From positions 1-9,067 of the forward strand of contig JASHZA010000256.1 of assembly GCA_030042765.1 (NCBI GenBank): DNA of 9,067 nucleotides, given 5' to 3'. A program made the position numbers and the translations under genes. This DNA comes from Candidatus Binataceae bacterium (GTDB taxonomy: Bacteria; Desulfobacterota; Binatia; Binatales; Binataceae). This document shows positions 1 to 6,348 of this stretch, one piece after another. The notes under the pieces are model-generated. The model worked only from the letters and a program-made list of their open reading frames with translations. It ran no database searches and was not told the origin of the DNA. The first letter of the stretch is position 1. Each line of letters begins with the position of its first letter.

Positions 1-729
1 GGCAACTATAGCTTCATCCGCGGGATCGGACCGTTTTCCTCCGGCGTCATCGCCCGGCCCGGTTTCGAGATCGTTCACGCCGCGCTGAAGCCCTTCGTCC
101 CGCTCGAACAGGGCTACGCTCTCGTCGACCGCCATCTCAAGGGACTCCGGCGCCCGCTCGCCGCGCTCTGCGGCTTCCATCTGCGGATTCCCAAGGCGCT
201 TTCGCGCGAAGCCTTCGACGAGTTCAACAGACCGTATATCGAGCGGCTCCGCTCATGGGGCCTCGAGGTCGCCGGCGCCAACCCGGTGACGCGCACCAAC
301 GTCGCGCCCGAAGCCAGCCCGATCGCGGAACCGATGCTGGCCGGCTTCTTCTACACCGTTCCATCCGCCGCCGTCACCGCTACGTTTGTGGTTTCCGGCG
401 TTCCCGAAATCCCCTCACGCGACGGCGGCGTCCAAATCGTCGCGCGTGGCGATACCTCGGTCGAAGGGATGCGCCAGAAGGCACAATGCGTGATGGATAT
501 CATCGCGGCGCGGATGGCCGAGATGCGCGTGGGATGGGACGACGCGACCGCGATCAATCTTTACACGGTCCACGACGCCTACCCGCTGATGAGAGAGGTT
601 GTGCTTCCTGCGATCGGCCGCGCCGCCCACATCGGAATCACCTGGCACTTCTCCCGCCCACCCGTGACGGGATTGGAACTGGAAATCGACGTCCACTCCG
701 CCCGGCAGGAAATGGTTTTGACGCCGTGA
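1..729 (+). CDS. RidA/YjgF-like protein with two RidA-like halves (5' end missing)
   Basis: The reading frame is open from the first base and ends at TGA 727-729, giving 242 residues with no start visible. The C-terminal half (about residues 110-235 of the fragment) follows the RidA/YjgF/UK114 layout: a strand ending in VSG, a helix with EGMRQKAQCVMDII, a GWDDATAINLYTV strand, and a closing ITWHFSRPPVTGLELEIDV strand pair. The first half (about 10-105) repeats this in weaker form, with GPFSSG near the start, a RQ-type helix replaced by LEQGYALVDRHL, and a closing NPVTRTNVAP segment, so I infer two fused RidA-like domains. RidA proteins are trimeric enamine/imine deaminases of about 130 residues; longer relatives include ring-cleavage aminomuconate deaminases. 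In the C-terminal half the catalytic Arg of RidA (the PARS motif) aligns with Gly212, so classical deaminase chemistry is doubtful. The gene converges on the antitoxin gene 31 bp away. Family call is fairly firm; substrate unknown. Confidence 0.6.
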   Translation, partial: GNYSFIRGIGPFSSGVIARPGFEIVHAALKPFVPLEQGYALVDRHLKGLRRPLAALCGFHLRIPKALSREAFDEFNRPYIERLRSWGLEVAGANPVTRTNVAPEASPIAEPMLAGFFYTVPSAAVTATFVVSGVPEIPSRDGGVQIVARGDTSVEGMRQKAQCVMDIIAARMAEMRVGWDDATAINLYTVHDAYPLMREVVLPAIGRAAHIGITWHFSRPPVTGLELEIDVHSARQEMVLTP

Positions 730-731
730 AG

Positions 732-750
732 AGCGGGCTGGGGTCCCGCT
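732..750. terminator. GC hairpin between convergent genes
   Basis: AGCGGG (732-737) and CCCGCT (745-750) form a 6-bp stem around a 7-base loop, 2 bases after the stop of the RidA-like gene and 10 bases past the stop of the leftward antitoxin gene. It lacks a U-run on either strand, so it is at best a weak or bidirectional 3'-end structure. Confidence 0.35.
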
Positions 751-760
751 TGTGTCGTGA

Positions 761-1003
761 TCAGGCTTCCTCGAGCGGCGTCCAGCCTTCTTTGTTGGCT
801 TTCTCGACCGCTGCGTCGTAGAGATTCCAGAACCGCTTGTTCTGGGACAGAGCGACTATCTCAAGGTCGGTCTCTTTGGTGATCGGCATCAGTACCGCGC
901 AGGGCCGGCCGTTCCTGGTGATGATGACCGAGCCTTCGGTTGGAAGCTCGCTGACGATGCGGTTGAGTCGCGCCTTGACCTCTTTGATGTTTTCAACCTT
1001 CAC
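761..1003 (-). CDS. Phd/YefM-family antitoxin, no toxin partner seen
   Basis: An 80-residue protein with the Phd/YefM antitoxin N-terminus: an NIKEVKARLNRIVSEL helix pair, then the GSVIITRNGRPCAVLMPI strand-turn-strand (residues 24-41) that forms the dimeric DNA-binding fold. The C-terminal half (42-80), charged and ending in EGWTPLEEA, would be the toxin-binding tail. The start codon is GTG at 1001-1003; an AGGG sits about 6 bases upstream and the fur stop codon lies inside this leader, so the two genes are probably co-transcribed and translationally coupled. Type II antitoxins of this family normally sit beside a PIN, Doc or RelE/YoeB toxin gene, but the downstream side is a 31-bp gap and then a convergent gene, and the upstream side is fur. 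It may be an orphan antitoxin, a trans-acting one, or a small transcription regulator. Confidence 0.8.
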   Translation of the reverse strand: MKVENIKEVKARLNRIVSELPTEGSVIITRNGRPCAVLMPITKETDLEIVALSQNKRFWNLYDAAVEKANKEGWTPLEEA

Positions 1004-1010
1004 AGCGCCC

Positions 1011-1508
1011 TCATCCCTTCCGTCTGCACTCCCCGCACAGCCCGTATAGCTCCAGCTTGTGCCGCTGTAGCGTCACGCCCATCTTCTGCGCGACCGCCTG
1101 CTGCATCCGCTCGAGCCCCTCGTCCTCGAACTCCACGATCTTCCCGCACTTCTCGCAGATGAAGTGGTCGTGATGCTGCTCGCCCGCCACCTCGTACCGC
1201 GCCTGCCCCTCGTCGAAATGCCGCTCCGAGAGCAGTTCGCAGTCCTTTAGCAGTTTCAGCGTACGGTAAATCGTCGCGTAGCCGACGTGCGGATTGATTT
1301 TCTTGACTTCGGCGTAGAGTTCCTCCGCGCTGATATGGCGGTGCAACTCGAAGAATACGCGCGCAATATCTTCGCGCGGCCCGGTCGATTTGAGGCCGCG
1401 TTCGCGCATCCGCGCATGGAACGTCTCCATCCGGTCCTGCATCTTGTTCCGGGGTCGACGCTCGGCCGGCGGCTGCTCGGCCGCGGCTATAGTTTCCTCG
1501 CGCGCCAT
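1011..1508 (-). CDS. fur: Fur-family metal-dependent transcriptional regulator
   Basis: A 165-residue Fur-family repressor. The winged-helix DNA-binding domain covers about residues 35-95, with ISAEELYAEVKK and the recognition-helix signature HVGYATIYRTLKLL. The dimerisation/metal domain follows: HHDH (112-115), CEKC (118-121) and CGEC (158-161), the two CxxC pairs that bind structural zinc. The HHDHFICEKCGKIVEF pattern is closer to Fur than to PerR, Zur or Nur as I remember them, but specificity within the family cannot be proven by reading. The protein is longer than the usual 140-150 residues because of a charged N-terminal tail of about 30 residues; an internal start at Met23 or Met27 would give a standard length. 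It leads a two-gene unit with the antitoxin gene. No canonical A/T-rich Fur box is visible in its upstream gap, so autoregulation is not shown. Confidence 0.88.
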   Translation of the reverse strand: MAREETIAAAEQPPAERRPRNKMQDRMETFHARMRERGLKSTGPREDIARVFFELHRHISAEELYAEVKKINPHVGYATIYRTLKLLKDCELLSERHFDEGQARYEVAGEQHHDHFICEKCGKIVEFEDEGLERMQQAVAQKMGVTLQRHKLELYGLCGECRRKG

Positions 1509-1647
1509 TGAACCTGTTCGGCCGCCTTTCGTGAAAAACGACTCATGGGACTCTTGTCAGAGGCTCCCGCCGCTTTCCTCCCATCTTCTCACGGGCTCGG
1601 GACGAGGCAAGCGGAGCGAACCTGCCGGAAATATGCTGCCGGCCGCC
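1509..1647. other. Intergenic gap upstream of fur
   Basis: 139 bp between the fur start and the stop of the next leftward gene. It must hold any fur promoter not shared with that gene. I found no convincing -35/-10 pair, Fur box or U-tailed hairpin in it. Confidence 0.4.
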
Positions 1648-1965
1648 CTACTCCGTCCCGGCCTGCAGAATCCGCCGGGCCGCGGGTGAAAGGTAGACCT
1701 CTTCGAGATTCCGCTCGCGCAGCGCCTCTGCCAGCACTTCGATTTGATCGTCGGCTGGCATGTCGCGGTCGAGAATAATCAGGTCCTTCTCGCGCAGCCG
1801 GCAGGCCCCGCCGCGCGCCCGGTATCCAACCTCCCGCAAGATCCGCTCGCGGCGGACCTCCAGCCCGATTCGCTTGGCCGCCTCCGCTAACTCATCCACC
1901 AACCGCAATAGCCGCGTTCCCTTGTTGTCGCTCATCGCTACCCGCGTTAAGTCTCCTGTCTTCAC
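1648..1965 (-). CDS. Conserved-looking hypothetical protein, 105 residues
   Basis: I do not recognise a named family. The protein is soluble, highly charged and mainly helical. Helix-rich residues 17-46 (RLLRLVDELAEAAKRIGLEV) are followed by a GYRARGGACRLREKDLIILDRDMP segment (48-70; short strands with the sole Cys55), and then by a helix with IEVLAEALRERNLEEVYLSPAARRIL (75-100). There is no signal peptide, membrane segment or zinc motif. The start is either GTG at 1963-1965, with GGAG 9 bases upstream, or ATG at 1933-1935 (residue 11), which matches where amphipathic structure begins but has its only AGGAG about 17 bases away; I kept the longer form. Codon use is strongly GC-biased at third positions and fits a real gene. 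It is divergent from the universal stress protein gene, with 59 bp between the two starts. Confidence 0.65.
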   Translation of the reverse strand: MKTGDLTRVAMSDNKGTRLLRLVDELAEAAKRIGLEVRRERILREVGYRARGGACRLREKDLIILDRDMPADDQIEVLAEALRERNLEEVYLSPAARRILQAGTE

Positions 1966-1968
1966 CCC

Positions 1969-1997
1969 TTGAGGCTCCGGCGCTAGGATGCTATCGC
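1969..1997 (+). promoter_or_regulatory. Possible sigma70-like promoter for the universal stress gene
   Basis: TTGAGG (1969-1974) and TATCGC (1992-1997) are 17 bp apart, and the -10-like box ends 27 bp before the ATG at 2025. Each box matches consensus only partly (4/6 and 3/6), so this is a weak candidate inside a 59-bp divergent gap. Confidence 0.22.
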
Positions 1998-2024
1998 GGA
2001 ACCCTGGACAAGGAGCCGCCCCCC

Positions 2025-2861
2025 ATGATCAAACGGATCCTGGTCGGCATCGATTCCTCCGAGCATTCCCGGGTCGCCCAACGCTATGCGTTCTACCTCG
2101 CGCGCCGCCTGGGCGCTAACCTCATCGGTCTTCACGTGGTTGATATCGTATCGATCGAGGGCTCCTTTTTTCATGATATCTCAGGCTCGCTCGGACTTGA
2201 ACCCTACCTCGATTATTCCACGCGGATGCGCGAGGTGCTGACCACCCGTGGGCACGCGATACTTGACGAATTCGCACAGGCCGCCCAGCGCGAGGGTATC
2301 GCCGCCGAGTCCACCCTCGACGTCGGTATCGTCGCCAACCAGATTTCCGAACGCGCCAAAAGCGCCGATATCACGATGATTGGGCACCGCGGCATCAATG
2401 AACGCTTTTCCACCGGCCTGCTTGGCTCGACCGCCGAAAGCGTAGCGCGCAAATGTCCGCGCCCACTCTTCGTCTCGCCGCAAAGTTTTCGCGAAATCCG
2501 CCGTCCCGTCCTGGCCTACGACGGCAGCGACCGGGCGGCCCGCGCGATGCGCGCGGCAGCCGAAATCAGCGCCCTGCTCTCCGTCCCGCTCGCCGTGATA
2601 ACCGTGGCTCGAGACCTCAAACTCGGCAACAAAACCCTCGACGAGGCGCGCAGCTATCTGGAACCGTACGCGATCACCGCCGAGTTCAAGCTGGTTCCCG
2701 GCCACGCCCACGAGGGAATAATCGGCTTTCTCAAACACTACGACGCCGACCTCCTCTTCATTGGCGCGTACGGCCACAGCCGAATCATCGAGATGGTCCT
2801 CGGATCAAACACCGAGTATGTGATGCGCAACGCGTCCTGCCCGGTATTCCTCTCGCGCTAG
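2025..2861 (+). CDS. Tandem-domain universal stress protein (UspA family)
   Basis: A 278-residue cytosolic protein made of two Usp domains (about 1-151 and 160-278). Each starts with the characteristic strand carrying an acidic residue: ILVGIDSSEHS in domain 1 and PVLAYDGSDRA in domain 2. Each ends with an ATP-loop. Domain 2 has GAYG (247-250), nine residues, then GS (260-261), an exact match to the G-x2-G-x9-G-S/T nucleotide-binding motif. Domain 1 has GHRG (120-123) but ten residues before GS (134-135), one more than the motif allows. Tandem Usp proteins usually bind ATP in one or both halves and act in stress or dormancy signalling; the partner here is unknown. AAGGAG at 2010-2015 lies 9 bases before the ATG and fixes the start. 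The methyltransferase-like gene follows after 24 bp on the same strand, so they may share a transcript. Confidence 0.92.
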   Translation: MIKRILVGIDSSEHSRVAQRYAFYLARRLGANLIGLHVVDIVSIEGSFFHDISGSLGLEPYLDYSTRMREVLTTRGHAILDEFAQAAQREGIAAESTLDVGIVANQISERAKSADITMIGHRGINERFSTGLLGSTAESVARKCPRPLFVSPQSFREIRRPVLAYDGSDRAARAMRAAAEISALLSVPLAVITVARDLKLGNKTLDEARSYLEPYAITAEFKLVPGHAHEGIIGFLKHYDADLLFIGAYGHSRIIEMVLGSNTEYVMRNASCPVFLSR

Positions 2862-2885
2862 ACTTGCCACCCGGTTCAATCGACC

Positions 2886-3572
2886 ATGAACAGCATGCTG
2901 ACCAAGGCGCTCCTCGCCGGATTCGGCGAGATGGTCGCCTTCGCTGCGATCCTGTTCCTCACCGCCGGCACGATCGACTGGCCGGGCGCGTGGGCCTTCA
3001 TCGTGATCATGCTCGTATTCATCGTCATCATCACCACGATGCTCGCGCGGCATGACCCCGAGTTGCTCAAGGAAAGAGTCCGGCTGCCGGTTCAGTCAGG
3101 CCAAAAGGCGTGGGACAAACTCCTGATGGGCGCGTTCACGCTGATCTTCATCGCCTGGCTGCCCCTGATGGGATTCGACGCGATGCGCTACCACTGGTCC
3201 CACGTGCCTGCCTGGCTTCAGTGCATCGGCGCCATCGGTCTCATCGTTTCGTTCTGCTTTTGCTATCTGGTCTTCCGCGAAAACGCGTACCTGGTGATGG
3301 TCGTGAAGATTCAGAAGGAACGCGGCCAGCACGTCGTCACCACGGGCCCCTACCGGTTCGTCCGCCACCCGCTGTATGCCAGCGTGCTGATTTTTTTCCC
3401 CTCGATCGCACTGCTGCTTGGTTCCTGGTGGGGGCTGGTCTGGGCCGCCCTTATGATGGCGCTGCTGGTCGAGCGAACCCGCCTCGAAGACGTCACCCTG
3501 ATGAATGAACTGGAAGGCTACCCCGATTATGCGGCCAGAGTGCGCTTCCGCCTGGTCCCTGGAGTCTGGTAG
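2886..3572 (+). CDS. Isoprenylcysteine carboxyl methyltransferase-like membrane protein
   Basis: A 228-residue integral membrane protein of the ICMT/PEMT-type methyltransferase superfamily. Hydrophobic segments lie at about residues 10-28, 33-53, 80-97, 109-130 and 163-195, the last probably a helical hairpin. The diagnostic cofactor-binding region is present: GPYRFVRHPLYAS (154-166), then an ER...LED stretch and EGYPDYAARVRFRLVPGVW-type ending (210-228), the usual conserved Glu and paired-Tyr pattern that binds S-adenosylmethionine. Bacteria rarely have prenylated proteins, so bacterial members probably methylate lipids or other small hydrophobic molecules; the substrate cannot be told here. 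It starts 24 bp after the Usp stop. The ribosome site before the ATG is poor, which suggests translation linked to the upstream gene; Met4 is an alternative start. It converges on the DsbA-like gene with a 20-bp gap. Confidence 0.85.
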   Translation: MNSMLTKALLAGFGEMVAFAAILFLTAGTIDWPGAWAFIVIMLVFIVIITTMLARHDPELLKERVRLPVQSGQKAWDKLLMGAFTLIFIAWLPLMGFDAMRYHWSHVPAWLQCIGAIGLIVSFCFCYLVFRENAYLVMVVKIQKERGQHVVTTGPYRFVRHPLYASVLIFFPSIALLLGSWWGLVWAALMMALLVERTRLEDVTLMNELEGYPDYAARVRFRLVPGVW

Positions 3573-3592
3573 GCCGCGGGACACATTCGCCC

Positions 3593-4198
3593 TTAGTTCG
3601 CCGGCTCGCCCCTGCGCTGCTCGACAAACCGCTGCAGCAGCAACCGCATCGTCTCCTTGGGCTGTATCCCCGTCAGCGGGAAATCTCCCAGGATGAACGT
3701 TGGGTAGCCAAGCGCGGAGAAGCGGTCCGCCTCCTCCTTGTTCTTGGCCACCCGCGATTCCATACGCCGCGTCACCAGATCGCCCTCGAAACGCTGGCGA
3801 TCCATCCCCGCCGCCTCCGCGATCGTCCCCAGCACGCGGACGTCCGCGATATTCCGCCCCTGCTCGAACGCCGCGCGAAACACTCCGTCATGGTACGGCG
3901 TGAATCGCATCGCCTCCCGCGCCAGTTCGGATCCCATCAACGCCGCCTCTGAATCGATCCACCGCTCCGGCGGCTTGACCCGGATGCCGGTCTCCGCGAT
4001 CACGTTCATCACCTTCGTCCGCTCGACCGGCCCGAGCGCGTTTCCGGGGCGGCTCCGATTGTCGCGCAACCGAATCGGTACGCCTTTCCATAGCGCCTCG
4101 AAACCCACTTCGGCTTCAAGTTCGCGCACGATCCGCCACGCGACGTAACATAACGTCGAGGCGTAATCGAAATATATAGGGATCAAAATAGCTCTCAT
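3593..4198 (-). CDS. DsbA/HCCA-isomerase-like thioredoxin-fold protein with SxxC active site
   Basis: From the ATG at 4196-4198 the product is 201 residues. It opens with a thioredoxin-fold strand (ILIPIYFDYAS), then STLC (14-17) where DsbA/FrnE proteins have CxxC and 2-hydroxychromene-2-carboxylate isomerases have SPxS. A helical insertion fills about 60-150, including AFEQGRNIADVRVLGTIAEAAGMD (typical of the DsbA/FrnE helical domain). The cis-proline loop GYPTF is at 164-168, followed by the FPLTGIQP turn, so this is the complete DSBA-like fold. Loss of the first Cys rules out normal disulfide cycling; a glutathione-dependent isomerase or transferase of the kappa-GST type is more likely. 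There is no signal peptide, so it is cytosolic. The frame stays open upstream to an ATG at 4288, but the extra residues do not look like the fold. No good ribosome site precedes 4198, and a GTG at 4220 or so is another option. It is divergent from the Nudix gene. Confidence 0.75.
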   Translation of the reverse strand: MRAILIPIYFDYASTLCYVAWRIVRELEAEVGFEALWKGVPIRLRDNRSRPGNALGPVERTKVMNVIAETGIRVKPPERWIDSEAALMGSELAREAMRFTPYHDGVFRAAFEQGRNIADVRVLGTIAEAAGMDRQRFEGDLVTRRMESRVAKNKEEADRFSALGYPTFILGDFPLTGIQPKETMRLLLQRFVEQRRGEPAN

Positions 4199-4204
4199 GG
4201 GCAG

Positions 4205-4220
4205 GGTGAAATATTTCACC
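4205..4220. promoter_or_regulatory. Perfect 16-bp palindrome, possible operator
   Basis: GGTGAAATATTTCACC is identical to its own reverse complement. It lies 6 bp upstream of the likely start of the leftward DsbA-like gene and 77 bp upstream of the Nudix start. A self-complementary, AT-cored site in a GC-rich divergent gap is what a dimeric repressor would bind. It also lies in a reading frame that stays open to 4288, so it would be coding if the DsbA-like gene starts earlier. Confidence 0.45.
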
Positions 4221-4297
4221 ACCCCCTCGCCGGCGCCATCCAGCGCCAAATCCTCTCCGCGCTTGCGCACATTCGGTCCAGCCAGCATTCTGGTCCG

Positions 4298-4843
4298 ATG
4301 GACTCCAAGCGCCGCCCCGTTCTCAAACTAGGCATCGTCGACGTCGGAGTCGAGACCGCCTCGTTGCCCAACGGCGTCACCGTTGACCTCGCGATCATCC
4401 GCCATCCCGGCGCTGCCGCCGTCGTTGCCCTTGATGCCGACGGCACGATTACGCTGCTCACGCAGTACCGTCACGCGGTCGGCGGCTGGATTCGCGAAAT
4501 CCCGGCCGGATGCCGCAACGGCGACGAAACTGCACGCGAATGCGGCGAGCGTGAACTGCGCGAAGAGGCTGGACTGCTCGCCCGCCGCTGGGACCATCTG
4601 GGTTCGATCGTCACCATCCCGAGCTTTTGCAATGAACGGATCGAACTGTTCCTCGCGCGCGATCTCTCGCCCGCTCCGCGCGAACTCGATCATGACGAGG
4701 TAATCCAGGTCGAGCGCGTCGAATTCGGCGACGCGCTTGCGATGGTGCGCCGCGGCGAGATCATCGACGCGAAGACGATTGTCGCGCTTCATCATGCGCA
4801 ATCGCTGCTGCGGGATGGCGGCCTCGCGCTCACGAACAAGTGA
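4298..4843 (+). CDS. Nudix hydrolase, ADP-ribose pyrophosphatase type
   Basis: A 181-residue cytosolic Nudix hydrolase. The Nudix box spans residues 71-93 and fits G-x5-E-x7-REUxEExGU exactly: Gly71, Glu77, Arg85, Glu86, Glu89, Glu90, Gly92, Leu93; the glutamates hold the catalytic divalent metals. Just before it is WIREIPAG, usual in ADP-ribose pyrophosphatases of the NudF/ADPRase group, and after it PSFCNERIELFLARDL (108-123), the equivalent of the substrate loop with a Glu. The C-terminal IIDAKTIVAL segment is also typical of that group. The likely reaction is ADP-ribose plus water to AMP plus ribose-5-phosphate, clearing free ADP-ribose from NAD turnover; GDP-mannose and other NDP-sugars are alternatives. 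The ribosome site before the ATG is weak. The last 14 bp overlap the end of the convergent dehydrogenase gene. The upstream palindrome may control it. Confidence 0.9.
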   Translation: MDSKRRPVLKLGIVDVGVETASLPNGVTVDLAIIRHPGAAAVVALDADGTITLLTQYRHAVGGWIREIPAGCRNGDETARECGERELREEAGLLARRWDHLGSIVTIPSFCNERIELFLARDLSPAPRELDHDEVIQVERVEFGDALAMVRRGEIIDAKTIVALHHAQSLLRDGGLALTNK

Positions 4844-5855
4844 CGAGAATTTTTCCGAAGCTGCCGCGGTCGGCAGCCAGCGCCTCGAACGCCTTCTGAA
4901 TGTCGTCGAGCTGGTAGCGCGCCGAAATCATCGGCCGCACGTCCAGCTTGCGGCCGGCGACCATGGTTACTGCGCGGCTGAAATCGATGTCATTGGCCCA
5001 AAAGCTCGCGATCAGATCGACCTCGTTCCCGACGAGGCGGTTGGCCCGGAGCTCCAGCTTGCGCCCTTCGTACACCGCCACCATCACGATCCTTCCCTGC
5101 TTGCGCACCAGATGTTGCGCCTGGTCGAACGCCGCAGCGCTGCCCGACGCCTCGAAGACGATATCCGCCCCGCGCGATTCGGTCAGCTCCATTATCGGAC
5201 CCTCGACCTCGTCGCTGGGGTCCAGCGCCAAATCTGCGCCCATCCGCAGCGCCAGCTCTCTCCGCCTCGCGCCCGGCTCGACCACCGCGATTCGATCCGC
5301 CCCGGCCAACCGCGCCAGCGCCGTGACCAGCAATCCAATCGGACCCGCGCCCATCACCAGCACACGTTGCCCAATCGTCAGGCCGGAACGGCGAATAGCG
5401 TGACACGCAACTGAAGCAGGCTCGATCAGCGCCGCTTCGTCATCCGGCGTCTCGGCTGGCACCACGAACATCTGCCGCGCCGGCGCGGTGATGTACTCGG
5501 CGAAGGAGCCGTTACGCTCCGCAACCGCCATCGCTCTAAAGTCACACAAGGTGAAGTCGCCGCGGCGGCAGTATTCGCAGTTGCCGCAACCCGTGTAGAT
5601 TATTCCGACCGCCTTGTCGCCTCTTTCGAAACCGCGCGCCTCAGCGCCGACGTCGACTACCTCGCCGCAGAATTCGTGACCCAACACCGCAGGCATCGGG
5701 ATCGCCAGGGGTCCCGCGACAAACTCATGCAGGTCGCTGCCACAGATACCGCTTACCCTGACGCGAAGCCGCAGGTCCGACGGCTTGAGCGATGGCTCAG
5801 GATAGGCGTGGTCGAGATCGATTTGGCCGCGGGCTTTCAAAACCGCTGCACGCAT
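4830..5855 (-). CDS. Zinc-dependent medium-chain alcohol/polyol dehydrogenase
   Basis: With the start at ATG 5853-5855 the product is 341 residues, the usual size for zinc MDR dehydrogenases of the threonine/sorbitol/butanediol type. Catalytic zinc ligands are visible as Cys38 (GICGSD), His60-Glu61 (GHEFCGEV) and Glu145 (IEPASVACHA). Structural zinc is held by four cysteines in CGNCEYCRRGDFTLC (90-104). The Rossmann motif GAGPIG (169-174) and an acidic residue after strand 2 (VVEPGARRR) point to NAD rather than NADP. It would oxidise a secondary alcohol or polyol, or run in reverse; the substrate is not evident. An ATG 42 bp upstream is also in frame, but GGAG at 9 bases before the chosen ATG, and the start of MDR homology at MRAAVL, support the shorter form. 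The stop overlaps the convergent Nudix gene by 14 bp. Confidence 0.92.
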   Translation of the reverse strand: MRAAVLKARGQIDLDHAYPEPSLKPSDLRLRVRVSGICGSDLHEFVAGPLAIPMPAVLGHEFCGEVVDVGAEARGFERGDKAVGIIYTGCGNCEYCRRGDFTLCDFRAMAVAERNGSFAEYITAPARQMFVVPAETPDDEAALIEPASVACHAIRRSGLTIGQRVLVMGAGPIGLLVTALARLAGADRIAVVEPGARRRELALRMGADLALDPSDEVEGPIMELTESRGADIVFEASGSAAAFDQAQHLVRKQGRIVMVAVYEGRKLELRANRLVGNEVDLIASFWANDIDFSRAVTMVAGRKLDVRPMISARYQLDDIQKAFEALAADRGSFGKILVTCS

Positions 5856-5864
5856 CTGCACTGG

Positions 5865-5868
5865 CTCC
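5865..5868 (-). promoter_or_regulatory. Ribosome binding site that decides the dehydrogenase start
   Basis: GGAG on the minus strand, 9 bases before the ATG at 5855. The alternative ATG at 5897 has no comparable site. Confidence 0.6.
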
Positions 5869-6009
5869 AGGCGACGATAAAGATTGCTCCGGATCATAGC
5901 AGGATGTTGCAGAATCGAAACACCGGAAGCTGCTGCGCTTCAATCCTCGGCCCAAGCCGATGCGGCCTCGGTGCTGCAATCAGCCCCGAAAGATCCGCAA
6001 CCGCAAATT

Positions 6010-6026
6010 GTTAGTGGGATCCTAAC
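6010..6026. other. Small inverted repeat GTTAG-N7-CTAAC
   Basis: Arms 6010-6014 and 6022-6026 around a 7-base spacer, 29 bp past the stop of the 67-residue gene and upstream of the dehydrogenase. It could be a weak hairpin at the 3' end of the small gene or an operator for the dehydrogenase. The stem is only 5 bp and no U-run follows on the minus strand beyond AATTT. Confidence 0.25.
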
Positions 6027-6055
6027 GTCTCCCGACGATCCCGACCTGTGGCAGG

Positions 6056-6259
6056 CTATTCGATGGTTACTTCATCCGGGAAAAGAAACGTGGTGCTACC
6101 ATCGTCGAATTGCACCAAGAACATGCGCCGACCAAGATTATTCAGTTGACGCAAGATAACCGGCTTCTCATTGAAGCGTGCACGACCCTGTTGATCTCGT
6201 ACTGGACGAAGCAAACTACAGTGCCGCCCCACCACAGCATCCAGGTTCATGGTTTCCAT
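6056..6259 (-). CDS. Small hypothetical protein, 67 residues, beta-rich
   Basis: I do not recognise a named family. The start is ATG 6257-6259, with GGAG 6 bases upstream (6266-6269); an upstream in-frame ATG at 6301 has no such site. The protein has no signal or membrane segment. Its core alternates hydrophobic strands with turns: VVGRHCSLLRPVRDQQGR, KPVILRQLNNLGRRMFLVQF, then DDGSTTFLFPDEVTIE. The DDGSTTFLFPDE ending looks like a small SH3-like or KOW-like barrel, a fold often found in nucleic-acid or protein-binding accessory proteins; this is inference only. It lies on the same strand as the downstream dehydrogenase, but about 200 bp separate them, so co-transcription is uncertain. It reads as a real gene because of the strong ribosome site and the compact domain-like composition. 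Confidence 0.6.
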   Translation of the reverse strand: METMNLDAVVGRHCSLLRPVRDQQGRARFNEKPVILRQLNNLGRRMFLVQFDDGSTTFLFPDEVTIE

Positions 6260-6348
6260 AATTATCTCCGTACCGCCTGAGCATAAATCGGAACCGATCA
6301 ACCTCCATCCCCTGGCTAATATCCTAGCAAATCGCAGACCTAATGTTA

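Noticed and set aside
761..1003. Complete toxin-antitoxin pair
   Set aside because: Only the antitoxin is present; no frame on either side encodes a PIN, Doc or RelE-like toxin.
1509..1647. Fur box upstream of fur
   Set aside because: No AT-rich GATAAT-type dyad is present in this gap.
2453..3055. Long open frame (+) overlapping the Usp and methyltransferase genes
   Set aside because: The product is rich in Arg and Pro and reads as an out-of-frame shadow of two well-supported genes.
4737..5414. Open frame (+) opposite the dehydrogenase
   Set aside because: It is antisense to a dehydrogenase with full zinc and Rossmann motifs, and it has no domain logic of its own.
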